A DNA stretch of 64,000 nt from Circinella minor (taxonomy: Eukaryota > Mucoromycota > Mucoromycetes > Mucorales > Lichtheimiaceae): assembly GCA_016758965.1 (NCBI GenBank), contig JAEPRB010000138.1:1-64000 (forward strand), read 5' to 3'. Within the stretch, counting starts at the first letter, position 1, and each line of letters begins with the position of its first letter. The notes under the pieces were generated by a model. That model was given only the letters and a program-made list of their open reading frames with translations. It searched no databases and was not told the DNA's origin. A program made the position numbers and the translations under genes. Below are positions 24,122 to 37,440 of the stretch, one piece after another.

Positions 24122-25630
24122 ATGACTCAAGAACAACACATTGTTTTGAACCGTACCGGCCAAAAGATGCCCCTTTGTGGTTTCGGCTGTTGGAAGGTTG
24201 ACCCTGCTGATGCTGAAGAAACCATCTACAATGCTATCAAGGCTGGTGTCAGGTAAAGAAAAGAACTATCTGTTTGTTTTGCTTTGTTACTTTCAATAAT
24301 AAATAATAGGAATGAAATGATCTAACGCTTATTTATTTATTTATTTTTTGCTCTTTATAAAGATTGATTGATGGTGCTGGTGATTACGGTAATGAAGTCG
24401 AAGTTGGTCGTGGTATCAACAAGGCTATCAAGGAGGGTATTGTCAAGCGTGAAGATCTTTTCGGTAAGTATTTCAGTATTAGTTTACAGGGATGATGTGT
24501 TTTTTTTTTGTTTGTTTATAATGGTCTTTAAACTTACATATACTCGCTGGGAATTAAATAATTATTAGTTGTCACCAAGCTCTGGAATACTTTCCACGCT
24601 AAGGAAAATGTCCGCCCTGCTTTTGACAAGCAACTCCAAGATATGGGTTTGAGCTATGTCGATTTGTACCTTATTCACTGTAAGTACCAATTACCGTGCC
24701 TTTTTTTTTTTTATTAATAACTCAAATGTACACTTCTGTTAGTGTGTACATTTGGATAAAACTTTATCGAGTATACGATTTTAGATAAACTAACATAAAA
24801 AAAAATTGCTTTATCTCATAATATAACATAGTCCCCGTCCCTCTTAAGCATGTTGCTATTGATGCTGCTTACCCCCCTGGCTGGTACCAAATTGGTGCTA
24901 AGGATATCGAATTTGAACGTTCTCCTATGCAAGACTTGTGGCGTGAAATGGAAAAGATCGCCGAATCCGGTGATGCCAAGAACATTGGTATTTCCAACTT
25001 CAACGTCCAACTTATCTTGGATTTGTTGACTTATGCTAACATTAAGCCTGCTACTTTGCAAGGTATGTAATTGATTATGAATATTGGAAGGGGTGGGGCT
25101 ATTTAATGGAAAAGAATTAAAAAGTGAGAGGATGTCAGGTGGTCCATTGAGCGTGTATAGTTATATATGTGGTTACACGATGTTGAACACGGAGTTTTTT
25201 TTTTTAATAATTTTTCTCTCCGAAATAATCTATAGTTGAACTTCACCCTTACCTCCAACAAAAGCGTCTTGTTGAATGGGTTCAAAAGCAAGGTATTGCC
25301 GTTACAGCTTACAGTTCCTTCGGTCCTGCTTCCTTCATTCAATTGACAGATGATGGTAAGACCGCTGAACCTTTGCTTGGTCATCCCGTTATCAAGACTA
25401 TTGCTGAAAAGCATGGCAAGTCTACTGCTCAAGTCTTGTTGCGTTGGTCTTTGGACCGCAACGTTGCCGTCATTCCTAAGAGTATGAACGTTGAACGTAC
25501 CAAGAGCAACTTGGATATCTTTAACTTTACTTTGACTGAAGAAGATTTGGCTGCTATTGCCAAGCTTGAACTCGGTCTTCGTTTCAACAACCCTGATTCT
25601 TATGGTTTCGAATTGCCTCTCTGGTCTTAA
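24122..25630 (+). CDS. Aldo-keto reductase, D-xylose reductase type, copy 1
   Basis: Five exons: 24122-24252, 24363-24463, 24569-24679, 24832-25062, 25236-25630; 322 aa, the usual length of fungal xylose reductases (AKR2B group). The catalytic tetrad is visible as Asp47 ([11 protein letters not shown]), Tyr52, Lys81 (VTKLW) and His114 (LIHFPV), with spacing like known xylose reductases. [18 protein letters not shown] and the cofactor-loop IPKS are present. Expected reaction: NAD(P)H-dependent reduction of aldoses such as xylose to xylitol in the cytosol; substrate breadth in this family is wide. At the residue after IPKS it has Met instead of the Asn of several dual-cofactor yeast enzymes, while the Arg six residues after the Lys is kept. 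A strong TATA box and a GC-rich exon suggest high expression. Confidence 0.93.
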
Positions 25631-27361
25631 ATTATACATATTTTATTCCTTACACCTTTTTCTCTTTCTTTACCAATCATAACTTCCTCACTACGTTAAA
25701 ACTATAACAAAACATACATGTTATTATTGTTATAGTATGTAAATAAAAAAAAATACAATATATCAAACAAATTATAACTTTATGGGTAGAGCGTGTGAGT
25801 TAGCAATAAAGGGATGTGAAGGATTAAAATGACATATAGATATGAAAAGGTATAAAACTTTTAACTTTTTATTCTTATGAAACATCGTTAATAGTTTTCC
25901 TATGATAGTTATAAAGCGACCATATATATATATATATAATATAATATGCTCAATATATGCAGTAATAAGTGTTTTTTTTTCTCAGATTTAAGTAATAGTA
26001 ATGAATGTTGACGGGGGAGATAACTAATACTTAATAACAAATTCTTAGTAATGTGTGTGTGTAAACTTTCCTCTCAGAATGTACTCCAGCCAAAAAGTCA
26101 CAGGTACAAGGGAAAATACTTGTATAATTTGAAAGAAAGAGTTTTTCATAGTATTTCTTTCTTTTATGAAAATAGTCACATCTTCAAGGACATAATTGAT
26201 CATATATTATGAATTAGTCTAAAAAACTGTACCTCGTTCGTCTTTAGTATGAACACTTTATTTTAATTTTATTTTATTGTGATCCTACTGCTGTGATGAT
26301 TGTACATAAGCATATAAAGCTTTAAAAAAGTGCATAGTTCATAATACAGGCTACTTACTGGTGTCTTGCTTTCTTTAGGGTCGTAGAGGAACTTTCTTTC
26401 AATATAGAAGCATATCGACGATAAGGGACAGTTTGATTTGAAAGGGTAATCAATAAATAATTACAAATTCCTTTTCCCGTCTTTTTTTTTTCTTTCAGTT
26501 TCGAGAAAAACGTTATTATCTACTAATTCTGAATTCTAAAGTAAAATATCACCAAGGTAACGTCATGGTGATAATGTATTTGATATTATAAAACAGAAGT
26601 AAAAAAAAAAAAAAAGAGTCTAAAAAGTAATCCAATAACTTTTTTAATCTAAATTTATTATGTTATGATAAATAAAAAGATAAGAATAGTATGTCTTAAA
26701 GAGTTCTTAAATATAATAACTTAAAAGAATATGGTTATAGAATGTTCTACAGTAAATTCTTTTGCGTTCATAAACACGCTTTTTTGTTTTTAGACCAATT
26801 AATTATTTTTAGTAGGATGGAAAAGAAATGTATTTAAAGCCTCTTCCAATAAAGGTTATAAGCTAATTTTTTAGTCGCGAAAATTCATAATATAGAATGA
26901 TATCACAAAAAATTAATAGTTAGAAGCGTGGATAACTAAATATAACTGAATCGAATTTCATAAAATAGAAATATCTCGAAATAATAATTACATAATATTG
27001 ATGTTTTATAAAGTGATAATGGACGCTTTTGAAAACTTTACATGGTATTTATATAATCATATTCTATATTAAATATCAACAAAAGAACCTTATTTCTACA
27101 ACTATCAACAATATCATATTATATAACAAGAAACAAATAACTTGACTCATAAATATCTATTCCACATTTTATTTTTAACTACTACTATTAAAAAGACGAA
27201 GGGTCCTTATTTATATTATGTATGTACACAATATACAATAAAGTTTCATAATAAATCACAATCTGAGCTCGAAAAGCCTGCTGCTAGTGAACAAGAGAAA
27301 TTATAGAGCCAATATTCAATTTTACGAGTTTTGAAGAGAGTTTTGTACAAAAGAGCATAAA
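25631..27361. other. 1.7-kb AT-rich spacer
   Basis: Reductase 3' region followed by low-complexity AT-rich DNA. TA-repeat near 25921-25948 and several poly-T/poly-A runs. I see no gene. Confidence 0.5.
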
Positions 27362-28373
27362 ATGGCTGTACGTATACAAATTATTATACGAAATTCTAAA
27401 AATCATTTTGTTATAACGCTTTAAACCAATAATTTATAAAAAACAAAACTGACATAAAAAGGACATTGGGGAAAAACAAAACCATTACGTATTATAAAAC
27501 TGGGAATATAATAGATAAATTGGCTATTGTTAGTAAGTCGACAAGGCAAAGTGCGATTAACCAAATGGTTTGTTACCATCCCACCCAAAGAAAAAGCCAA
27601 GATTGTTAAAGATGCAACACAAATGGTATTAGCACGAAGAGTAAAAATGTGTAACTTTTTGGAATATAAAGGTAAAAATAAAAATAAAAACAGAATATTC
27701 AATGATTAAAACCTTAAAAAGATGATGCCAATTGCCAATCGTCAAACATACATTATATATATATACAACTACAGACATATAGAAATACTAATCGAGATTT
27801 TAATAAATATGTACATATCTCTTTATATTAGATCAAAAGATTGTTTATCGAAGGTATATATATTTATTATTACAACAATTACTAAAGATATATAAAATGT
27901 TAATTTATACATGGGTCTTTTTTTTTTATATATAAGATATGCAAGTTTGTTCTTTGTAGCAGGAATTAATTCAGAAGATAACGAGTTGATTACATTGGAA
28001 ATAATACATCGATATGTTGAAATTTTAGATCGTTATTTTGGCAATGTAAAGTATTCTATATAAAAAAATAAAAACAATATGACTTTTTGTCTAATCAAAA
28101 ATGTTAACCTTTTTTTTTTTTTTTTTTTTTGTAGGTATGCGAATTGGATTTAATTTTTAACTTTCAAAAGGTATAAAAACATAAAAGATTGAACAACTTA
28201 TTTTTGATAATAATAAATAATTAATAATAATATTAAAATAGGCTTATTTTATTTTGGATGAACTTTTAATTGCTGGTGAACTCCAAGAATCAAGTAAAAA
28301 ATCAGTTCTTCGAGTTATTACACAACAAGATCAATTTGAAGAACAAGAAGTAAATGAACAAAAATCAGGATAA
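27362..28373 (+). CDS. APS1: AP-1 clathrin adaptor complex sigma subunit
   Basis: Six small exons found by homology: 27362-27367, 27515-27671, 27832-27853, 27937-28045, 28135-28170, 28242-28373; 153 aa. The protein begins [20 protein letters not shown] and has the sigma hallmarks [62 protein letters not shown] and [10 protein letters not shown]. Sigma1 is the small chain of the AP-1 heterotetramer, sorting cargo at the trans-Golgi network and endosomes with clathrin and binding dileucine signals together with gamma. The first coding exon holds only ATG GCT (6 nt), then a 147-nt intron with a GTACGT donor. The C-terminus after [12 protein letters not shown] is short and Glu/Gln-rich. AP-1 fits better than AP-2/AP-3 sigma because of the Ser-Arg-Gln-Gly-Lys start and the tail. 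Confidence 0.92.
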
Positions 28374-31300
28374 ATATTATTATTCAAAAACCAAAAAAAA
28401 AAAAAAAAGTGATACTATACCAAAATGGAATAAAAAGATAGGGTGCATTATTATAATTATATTCATTCTTATATGAAAAAAGATATAGAGATAGAGAGTA
28501 TGTCTATCATTTTTACTATTGTTTTATCGATTAAAAAAAAATTATGATGTTTTCTATTTTTTCGTTCTCAATCTGGAATTAGTGATGTCTCTTTTTTCTC
28601 TTTATATTTCGGTCAACATCACATTTTGGTTAATCAATAAAAAAAAGAACCCCCATTCTATGTTGTTGTTTGCTGGATATATGTAATAGACTGATTACCT
28701 TGGAATTGATATTGGAGATATTAAGATATACATAAATTACGTTTATTTGTCCTTATTTTTTTTTTTGGGGGGGGAAGGGTTATGTTGTAATTGCAGATCA
28801 CATTCTTTTGGATCTATAATGTGTCATTAAAATATATGTTCTGGATCTAACAGAAAAGGGAAGAATGGATTATTATCGATTGACATATTATTTATCATTT
28901 TTCTTTTCACATTATAATTTGGAAACTTTAGTTTCAATACAGGATTATAATATAAAAAAAAATATTAGATTACTATCAGTTGCATTAGTGTTGAAAGAAA
29001 AATACATATATGCAAAAAAAAAACAAGTTATAGTACATAATTATTTGAAAACAAGATTATAAGGTAATGTTATCCAACTTTTTTTTTTTTTTTGGTCATT
29101 ATCGATTATAGAAATTGCCCGAAGAACGAGGTCGGCTTTTTTTTTCTCACCCTTGTTTTTATGGATCAGGTTACCTGCATATTATTATTGGTGAATGTGG
29201 TTTTTAGAAAGAATAGACATATAATATATAATACTAATCACTAAATCCGAGAATAAAAATATATACTTTCCATCGATACAGTCTGTATGAATATAAAACG
29301 TAATAATATATAGTAAATTTGTTATTGATAAGTTTAATCTTAATCAAACATTATTAATAATAATAAGAGTGAGAATGGGTGTGAAGATATTACAGAAATA
29401 GGGATCGAAGGAGATCAATAAGAAAAAAAAAGGGGGGTTAATATGATTAGCACCACAGATAACTGTTCCGTAATGTTTGTTTCTCTCTCTTTCTATGTAT
29501 GTGTGTGTGATACGACATGTGTGGCTCACCAACTCCCACACACAAACAAATATATCTCTTTGCCATTTTCCATATCTGTCCAATATTCCTATTAGTAAAC
29601 CAAAAAAAAAAAAGATACAACTATAAATCTAAATATACAGAAAGTAGAATTTATCGTATAAAGTTTTTTTTTTTCTATTCATATATTATGTTTAATGAAA
29701 AAAATCATGTGGACTTCTCCCATTACACAATAACACAACAAATGACATATCCTTTAACACAATAAACTTATTGTACGCTGCTTTATTATTAAATGTAAGA
29801 ATAGCAACTAGAATTATTCATAATTGAAACCGAGATATAAATAAAAATGAAACTATAAAATAATGTAAATAATGCAAAAAATCAAACATTATGCAATTAT
29901 AGTATAATTTATTGACAAAAATTTACTCAGATGTAAGAAACCAAGGATACAGAACTTTATAGAAAAAACGATATCATAATATAGCAGCGAACGAGTAACA
30001 AAACTCGTGTTTATAGTTTAAAGTTTGTATTTTTTTTTATTTAAGCAGAGGGGAGGGGGGGTCCCCATAACATCAAGGGTGCATTACATTCTTTTATGTT
30101 TATAGCAAAAAAAAAAAAAATTTAAAACTTTGATTTCTAGACGATTAAAATCAGTGGGCAAAAAAAAAATGGATGGTGATAAATGACGCCAAGAGGGCGT
30201 GGGGGAGAGGGACAAAGAACTTGATTGAATATTTTTGGTGGGAGGGATGATTAATATATCAGGGTATTATTATGAATTTTCCAAGATAAGGAAGTTGATA
30301 TTGGGGGGGAGGGAAGTTTTTATAAGTTATAACTTCATTGTGTATAAAGCATATGAAAGAGGCAAGGAGAAACCCAAAAAATCAATCGATAAAAAAAAAA
30401 AAAAAAAAACTCCGGATTGATCTTGCCTAGCAATAGAATGAGCGTGAGAGAAGTGAGTGGAAAATTTTATTATTTTATCGGAAACCGTGTATTCTATTTA
30501 CTTTTTCTGCAAAAAATAAAAAAAAAAATTGGATGATAGCATTATTAGGAAAGAGGGGGGGGGGGGAATGAGGAGATCGCCGAAGGTCCGATTTACCAAG
30601 AAAGAAGAAGAAGAAAGAAGAGTACGTTTTATGGTAAATTATAAAACTACGATAGCGAATAAGATTATGTCATTTTTATCTTAACTTAGGGTGATGCTTT
30701 CCATTTATGTTACGTTTCTATTTGTGTGCCGGGGGAGGGGAGAGAAGAGTAAAATAAAATAATAAGGATGTGGGTGCACGATAACTAAACCCCCATGAAA
30801 AATAAAGTTTTAGTAACAGAGAGAAAGAGCTCATAATTAACAAGAAAATAGATAATAATAATAATGAATAACAAAAAGATGTTACACTTTTTCTCCTATT
30901 ATGGAAGTTTTTATGACATGTAAATCGATTCCTTTCATCAATAACTTTTTTTTTTTTTACAGAAAATTATGAAAACCAAACTTGTTAAAAAAAAAAAAAA
31001 AAAGATATTTTTTATTGTTACCCCACGTTCAAAAAATATACTTCTTTAAAAGAAGAATGACTCGACGTTTGGGCCCAGTCGGAAGTTAGTATATTTTGTT
31101 TTGCCGCCGCATTTACCTCTTTCTCACAAAAAGACAATAAACCCATGGATTTACATAACAACATCGTAACGCATATGTATATACTTAAACACGTTTAACC
31201 CTTTTACAATATAAAAAAAAAAAAACCAGCCCGGCAATTTCTGAATTCCGATCGAATCTTGATCTCTCTTTGATAAAGCTAAAAACCGTATACAATCCGG

Positions 31301-32019
31301 ACCATCATTTAAAGGTACAACCGCAAATTTTCTGTTATATTTCATGATTTACCCGAACTTTTTTATCGTCTGTCCGGGCGGGAGGAGGATTATGTTTTGG
31401 GGGAGGAAGCAAAAGTGAATGTTATATTTAAACAATTCTAATATTTTATGCAAAACTAATAGTATATAACGTTATATGTTGAAAAAAAGACATATATTTG
31501 TAAGAGAAACAACAACAGCTATTTTTAAAAAAGGGGAAAATTTCCGTGGATATATATAAAATAAATTTTGTTATATGATTATGTTTGATATACATGTTAT
31601 TTATGCTGTGAGGCAATCAAATGCGATTACCGTGTGATTAGGGGGGAGGGGATCATGGGCCCTATTTTGTATATGGATAATGTTGTAACTACGGCACGCT
31701 GTTCTATCTATTATACACACAAACATTAAATATTTTAGACGAAAGAGTAAAAAAACAGCTCATTTGAACTATACTAAATTTGGTACTTGTCCTTATTTTA
31801 GTATCCGACATATTTCCACTCGCACCATCGCCCAAGAGAAAAAAAGAAAAAAAAGAATGAGAGAAACATGATAGAAAACGAACGAACAACAGGATGCAGA
31901 AAAAAAAATGAGTCGTCTTACACCAAGTTACCAAATTTGTTGAACATGACGACATCTTAACCAAATTTCAGGGCAAATAGAACACGAATCCACGCTATGT
32001 GATTGAATAGATAAAAACA
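28374..32019. other. 3.6-kb gene-poor spacer with strand-biased G-runs
   Basis: No recognisable gene. Contains repeated poly-G tracts on the + strand (28767-28774, 29432-29437, 30050-30061, 30201-30205, 30303-30309, 30555-30566, 30731-30740, 31641-31651), alternating with long poly-A/T. Short open frames (28865-29062, 31151-31345 and others) look like chance. Confidence 0.55.
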
Positions 32020-32027
32020 TATATAAA
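32020..32027 (+). promoter_or_regulatory. TATA box of aldo-keto reductase 2
   Basis: TATATAAA followed by GGGGGTC, 109 bases before the ATG at 32136; similar spacing to the reductase 1 promoter. Confidence 0.5.
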
Positions 32028-32135
32028 GGGGGTCAAAGAATCCCATTTTCTGTTCGATATAATTTTCTAAACACATACAACACACAAAACAAACTCTTTT
32101 TTTAAACCTTTATACGAAAAACAAAAGAAAAAAAA

Positions 32136-33217
32136 ATGACTGTCGAATACATTACTCTTACTGGCTCTCAACAAAAAATGCCAATGATTGGCTTCGGTTG
32201 TTGGAAGATTGATCCTAATGATGGTGCTGAAACTATCTATAATGCTATCAAGGTTGGTTACCGTTTGATCGATAGTGCAAGTAACTATAAGAATGAAAAG
32301 GCTATTGGTAAAGGTATCAATAAGGCCATTGAAGAAGGTATCGTCAAGCGTGAAGACCTTTTTATTACCACCAAGCTTTGGTCTACTTATCATAAAAAGG
32401 AACATGTTCGTCCTGCTTTGGAAAAACAACTTCAAGAACTTGGTCTTGATTATGTAGATATGTTTCTTGTTCACTGTAAGTATAAAAATATACTGTTTTA
32501 AAAAACTAAGAACTGGGGAATCTTTGTTGAAGAACTTTCAATATAAAAAAAACTTACACGACAATCTTCTATTATTACTATTATTTAGTTCCTCTTCCAT
32601 TAAAGCATGTTCCCATTGAAGAAAAGTATCCGCCCGGATGGTATCAAATTGGTGAAGAAACTATTACATTAGATCGTGCTCCCATGCATGAATGTTGGGG
32701 TGCTATGGAAAAATTGGTCGAAGCTGGTCTTACCAAGAATATTGGTGTCTCTAACTTTAATGTTCAACTTTTGATGGACATGCTTACTTATGCTAATATT
32801 AAGCCTTCTTTACTTCAAGTTGAATTACATCCCTATCTTCAACAAGAGCATTTAGTTAACTGGGTTCAGCAACAAGGAATTGCTGTGACAGCATACTCAT
32901 CGTTTGGTCCTACTTCTTTTGTTTCTACTGGTTCTAAGCGTGCAAAGTCTGTCGAACCATTGTTTGAAAACCCTACTGTTAAAGATATTGCTGCCAAATA
33001 CAATCGTGCTCCTTCTCAAGTTGCTCTCCGATGGTCTTTGGAACGTAATGTTGCTGTTGTACCCAAATCACTCAATATTGATCGTATGAAGATGAACTTG
33101 GAAGCTCTGAATTGGAAGATGGATGAAGAAGATGTTCAAGCTATTAATCAATTGGATATGGGTCTTCGATTTAATGACCCTATGGTTAATGCTCAAAAGC
33201 TTCCTCTTTTCTACTAA
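32136..33217 (+). CDS. Aldo-keto reductase, D-xylose reductase type, copy 2
   Basis: Two exons, 32136-32475 and 32589-33217, coding 322 aa. Tetrad residues: Asp46 and Tyr51 (LIDSASNYKNE), Lys80 (TTKLW), His113 (LVHFPLPLKH). NIGVSNFNVQL and [12 protein letters not shown] match copy 1 closely along the whole length. The single intron lies exactly where copy 1 has its third (after CAC T), while the other three copy-1 introns are absent. The cofactor loop reads VPKSLNIDR. Codon usage is more AT-rich than copy 1. Probably a cytosolic NAD(P)H aldose/aldehyde reductase; differences at the active-site edge (Asn50 for Asp) suggest substrate divergence, which is inference. Confidence 0.93.
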
Positions 33218-34379
33218 AATCAAGATTCATCATACCAAAATAATCTAATTCTATCCCCTTTCCATAAATACAAACTATTCCATTATACATGTACTACGAA
33301 AGTGTACACGCACGCTTTTATATATATATAAATATCTCTTCAATTCTTTTTTATTCTATCCTTTTTTATATTTTATTTTCTCTTTTCGAACACATAAGTT
33401 TAGAGTTTTTATCTCATTGTAAATTTTTTTCAAAAAAAAAACCCCCCTTTTTTTTTTATCTATAAATTATAAAAATAAAAAGAAAATTGTTGTGTATAGA
33501 TTTTCAAATCATATTTTTTTTTTTTCGTTTGACAAGAAAGTGATACATGTACAATAAAATATGTTTAAAGTTTAAATGAATTTGATTTCTTCCAATAGCA
33601 TTTTATATTTTTATCTTTCTAAGGATAGGATCACTTAATAGCTTAAATAAAGTAATCTGTTTCTTTCATACTATTTATCTGGAATTGCTGGTGAAAAGAA
33701 TGATAAGGGCATTAATAAACAATTTTTTTTTTTTTTTTTTTTTTGGTGTATAATCAATCAACACGATAATAATAATTTGAAACTAACGCTTTTTTTTTTT
33801 CCTAATCCTAAGTAGAGTAGCACAAGCAACAATTCACATACAAATAATGTGTACCTAAATTATAAAAAAAGTATATATAGGTATATATGAGAAGAATCGG
33901 TATATTTTAGATAAGTTGCTCTCTTATCAGCTATATATAAGACAATTTTTTTTATAAGCCTTGTATACAATTTCGTTATGTTATGATTATTTATAAAAGT
34001 AGAAAGTTTGGGTACGTGGTATCGTTAGTTAGTCGGATACTGGAAAAGGAAATTTTGTCAAACCCGTTTAAGCTCAACCAGCAATATGGTTTTCTGACCA
34101 TAGGTTGGGCACATATTGAAAAAGAAAAATTGGAAAGATAAGTGATAAAACAGTTTAATAAAAGAGGCAATTTGTACAAGGTGTTATAGTAAAAAAAAAA
34201 AAAAAAAAAAAAAAGAAAAAGAAAAAAGATCAAGTGTGGAGGAAGAGTGGTCAGTAATAGATAAATAAGAAATATATACGTAATAGATGTGGTAAACTAG
34301 TTAAACAGTTCAACCGATTCTTTTTTTTTTTACTAAGACTGACCGGAAGCATGGTTTTTTTAGAGCTATTGTATTAGAC
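33218..34379. other. AT-rich spacer with homopolymers
   Basis: No gene seen. Poly-T runs at 33513-33525 and 33724-33744 and a long poly-A run near 34192-34214. The minus-strand open frame at 33991-34233 is a poly-Phe low-complexity artefact. Confidence 0.5.
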
Positions 34380-34651
34380 GTGGTAACATGGACATTCTTT
34401 TAAAGTGTACCGATCACTACATTCTTCTTTTCCACAATAAACGCACTTTTTGTTGCATTTTTACGATAACATGTTCTTGAACGACCTGGACATTCACTAC
34501 CAACATCATAAATACTAAAACAATGTCTAATTTTTTGACATTGTTGATTTTTATCTGTTGATGCTATGAAAATTGGATAAGTTAATTGCGAATGTATGAC
34601 CAAGATAGTAATTTTAAGTATGCTTACAGACCGCGAGCTATCTATCAACAA
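34375..34651 (-). pseudogene. Remnant of a Cys-rich (transposase-like) C-terminus
   Basis: Read on the minus strand, a segment with CQKIRHCFSIYDVGSECPG and RTCYRKNATK continues after a one-base frame change as KCVYCGKEECSDRYTLKEC, then C-x-H and a stop. The repeated C-x2-C / C-x3-C / C-x-C-x-H spacing suggests a zinc-binding tail like those ending piggyBac-type and related transposases. No DDE core could be read upstream, so this is a fragment at best. Confidence 0.3.
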
Positions 34652-35593
34652 TAATATCCAGTATATACTTTATCATATCAGTTTGGTATGCAATTGCCAG
34701 CTTGTTATTATTTTTTTAATAGATGCAACTAGATCAAAAAAAAAAATACTAATAATAATATTCTTTAAAATGTTGAACATGATATTACTTGTGTGTTATA
34801 CCGCAAAATATAATTCACTAATAAGCTTTTTACATCAGTCAACTAATAAGTTTGAGCATCTAAAGAACTGAAATTATGAATAACGCTCTGATATATATCT
34901 TCTTTGGCAAAATTGGTCGTTCTGTATGGTTCTAAAATAGACATATTGTTTATATTAGAGGCAATTTAAAAATATTTATCGAGTGTTCTGAATGATTGAA
35001 TACATGGCCAATGGCAAATGATTTTAAGTATTCTAACAGCTCGTTTTCAACCGATCCAAATGAATAGTGCATGAATTATTATTGAACATTTTAGAGTATC
35101 ATAATTTTTAAATATCTTTAGAACAATCGATATTAATTGTTAGAATGCTAGAACATCTTGAACATTATTATATAGTAATGTAATATGACATTTGAGAAAA
35201 TAGTTTTTTCCTCTGAACTTATTTGTAAAAAAAAAAAAAAAAGTCCTTGACTTCATCAGGACCGCCACAGTAAACATATAATTTTTATCATAGCATTAAA
35301 TTGGGATGAAAGATGATTCAAAAATTTTAACAGTATCCATGGTTGTAAAAACCGGTTGACCATTAATCGTACCCATGTTTTTGATTGTTTTAATAGAGCA
35401 ATCTCTTCTAAAGAGTTTTTTTCTTCAACCGTTATTCCTTAGTTCTCCATAAATAAACAATACATATGTTGATCATTACTGTGTATACTCTGCGCAAATA
35501 TTTTGTTAATAGCATATTGCCATAACATTGGGTTTTGTTATCAAATTTAAAAGATTTAGGATAGACACTGTGTCTCTTTCACGCTCTCTGTGT

Positions 35594-35780
35594 TCATTTG
35601 TTGGTTCTGTCGATTATCCACTACATCAGGTTATTGGGGTCCAAGTATGTCGTGGTTTTGTGTAAGCAGCTTTGCCAAAATAACACGAAACTGTAGCAAG
35701 AATTACATTTGCAAAATCTCTTGGTACTCACCCCATCTATGTTGCGGAATTTGTCTGAAACTTGCTTCTGTATATTTTCA
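35594..35780 (+). pseudogene. Decayed reading frame with C-to-T type stops, mobile-element-like
   Basis: A plus-strand frame reads PLHQVIGVQVCRGFV, stop, AALPK, stop, HETVARITFAKSLGTHP, IYVAEFV, stop. The stops TAA (35663), TAA (35681) and TGA (35756) would each be a sense codon (CAA, CAA, CGA) with one T changed to C. The text looks like a gag/ORF1-type element protein, but I cannot name it. Confidence 0.3.
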
Positions 35781-37139
35781 CTTTATTCGATTTTTTCCCT
35801 TGCAATCACTGGTATCGATCATATACAATTAAAAATAAAAACCAGCTATATTTAATTAGAGTGACATCTTTATTATAGATATTTATTTTTACTTGATCAT
35901 TCATACAGCAATCGTTTTACTAGATAGTAAAGGAGGAATTATAAAAACATACGAAGATAATATTATTATTATTTTGTTGGATCGGGAACCGTAGTAATCT
36001 CCAAAGCAAATGAAGGCATTCTTGGCCTAAGTCAACACGAGGTCCCCACATTAAACTCTTTTAATTACTTTTTTCGAAAAGATAACTTTAAATACTGGTC
36101 AAATAGCAATCAATCACAATTTCTGGTAGTCAGTGGGATTTATTCAGATTTTCAGACCCGTTTATACCATTAATTGCAGTGTCCATGATATTTGATTCTT
36201 CAGACCCAAAAAAAAAAAAAAAAATTACTATTCAAAACAAGGACCTTTTTTTATTTTTATTGTCACCTGTCAGATTACTTGAATAATATAATATATTTAA
36301 ATTTAAAGCCTTTACAGAAGCAGGATAGGTAAGTTATTGTCGTTGCAGAAGCTACGTAAGGATGAAGAACTTGTTCCACCACCGTGTAAAATAGCTCGGT
36401 ACAAAATTGGTTGATCAAGTCCGGTTCTCTTATGAGTTACCCTCTTGTCTCTGGCTTGCTACTGCTCTTATTGTTCTCATTGTTATTAATAGTTTTTTTT
36501 TTAATTGTAATGGGAAAAAAAAGGAGTAAGGTGAGTAATTTAAAGCATATATAAAAAATCAAGCGAGAGCAGAGTAAAAGAAAACAGTGTGAATGGATGC
36601 CTGCCAAGTATACCTTATAATGTTGTATATATGAGATCTGCCAGTGAGCGAGAAACATACTTTACATATTAGATAATTGAAAAAAAAAAACTAAGAATAG
36701 TTTTTAATAAAATGGAATACATTTAATACTCATACTATTTATTAGTTTCTGCTTTATATATAAGTGGGAGAAAATATTGTAGATGAGAGATAGGGCTTCC
36801 GAAGCTAGTATATCAATGTAAAGCAAAATATGGTAAACTGATGCAGAATTATTATTATCTTATTATTTGTCATAGAATATATAATATTCCCATGGTTTTT
36901 TATTATTATTAGAAATCCTTTGAATATATTTTATATTGAAAAATATATAAATAAACTAATAGGTAGCATACTTGCATGTATGTTCAAGAATTTTATTACG
37001 AGTTTAATGAGAAATTTGATTCTTTGACTTTATCAACCAGCTCATAATCTTTTGAGCATGGTACATACTGTGCAAATGAGATGTATAGTAGAATAATAAT
37101 TATATGTATATCCATTAGTCTTCCATCTTAATGAACTTT

Positions 37140-37440
37140 AAATTTAAACTAATTCAACAATAAAAAATAAAATAAAACGATGGGGCATTTAAAACAGCAT
37201 TATTTTCAAAAATAAGATAAAGATTATTATTCTATGTAGTACGAGTTGGTCTATTTATATAAATTGTTTATTAGTATGCTGGGTTATTTCTGGTATGTTG
37301 TCACCTAGAGAATATTTCTTAAATATTTTATCTTCAGATTTGATAACCTTGTTCTCAAGAAGATCCTTTGAGCTTTATCAGGGATAGATTCATTAGAATC
37401 TCTGGTATTTTTACATTTTTAATTCCATGACACTGCAGTA
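37140..37440 (-). repeat. Left arm of ~300-bp inverted repeat (copy of LINE 5' region)
   Basis: Reverse-complement match, interrupted by small indels, to about 40120-40425. Shared landmarks include AAAGATTATTATTCTAT, ACGAGTTGGTCTATTTATA, CTGGGTTATTT, TTCTCAAGAAG and CATGACACT. Probably debris of another copy of the same element in opposite orientation. Confidence 0.75.

Noticed and set aside
33991..34233. Minus-strand frame rich in Phe/Leu
   Set aside because: Generated by a long poly-A/T run.
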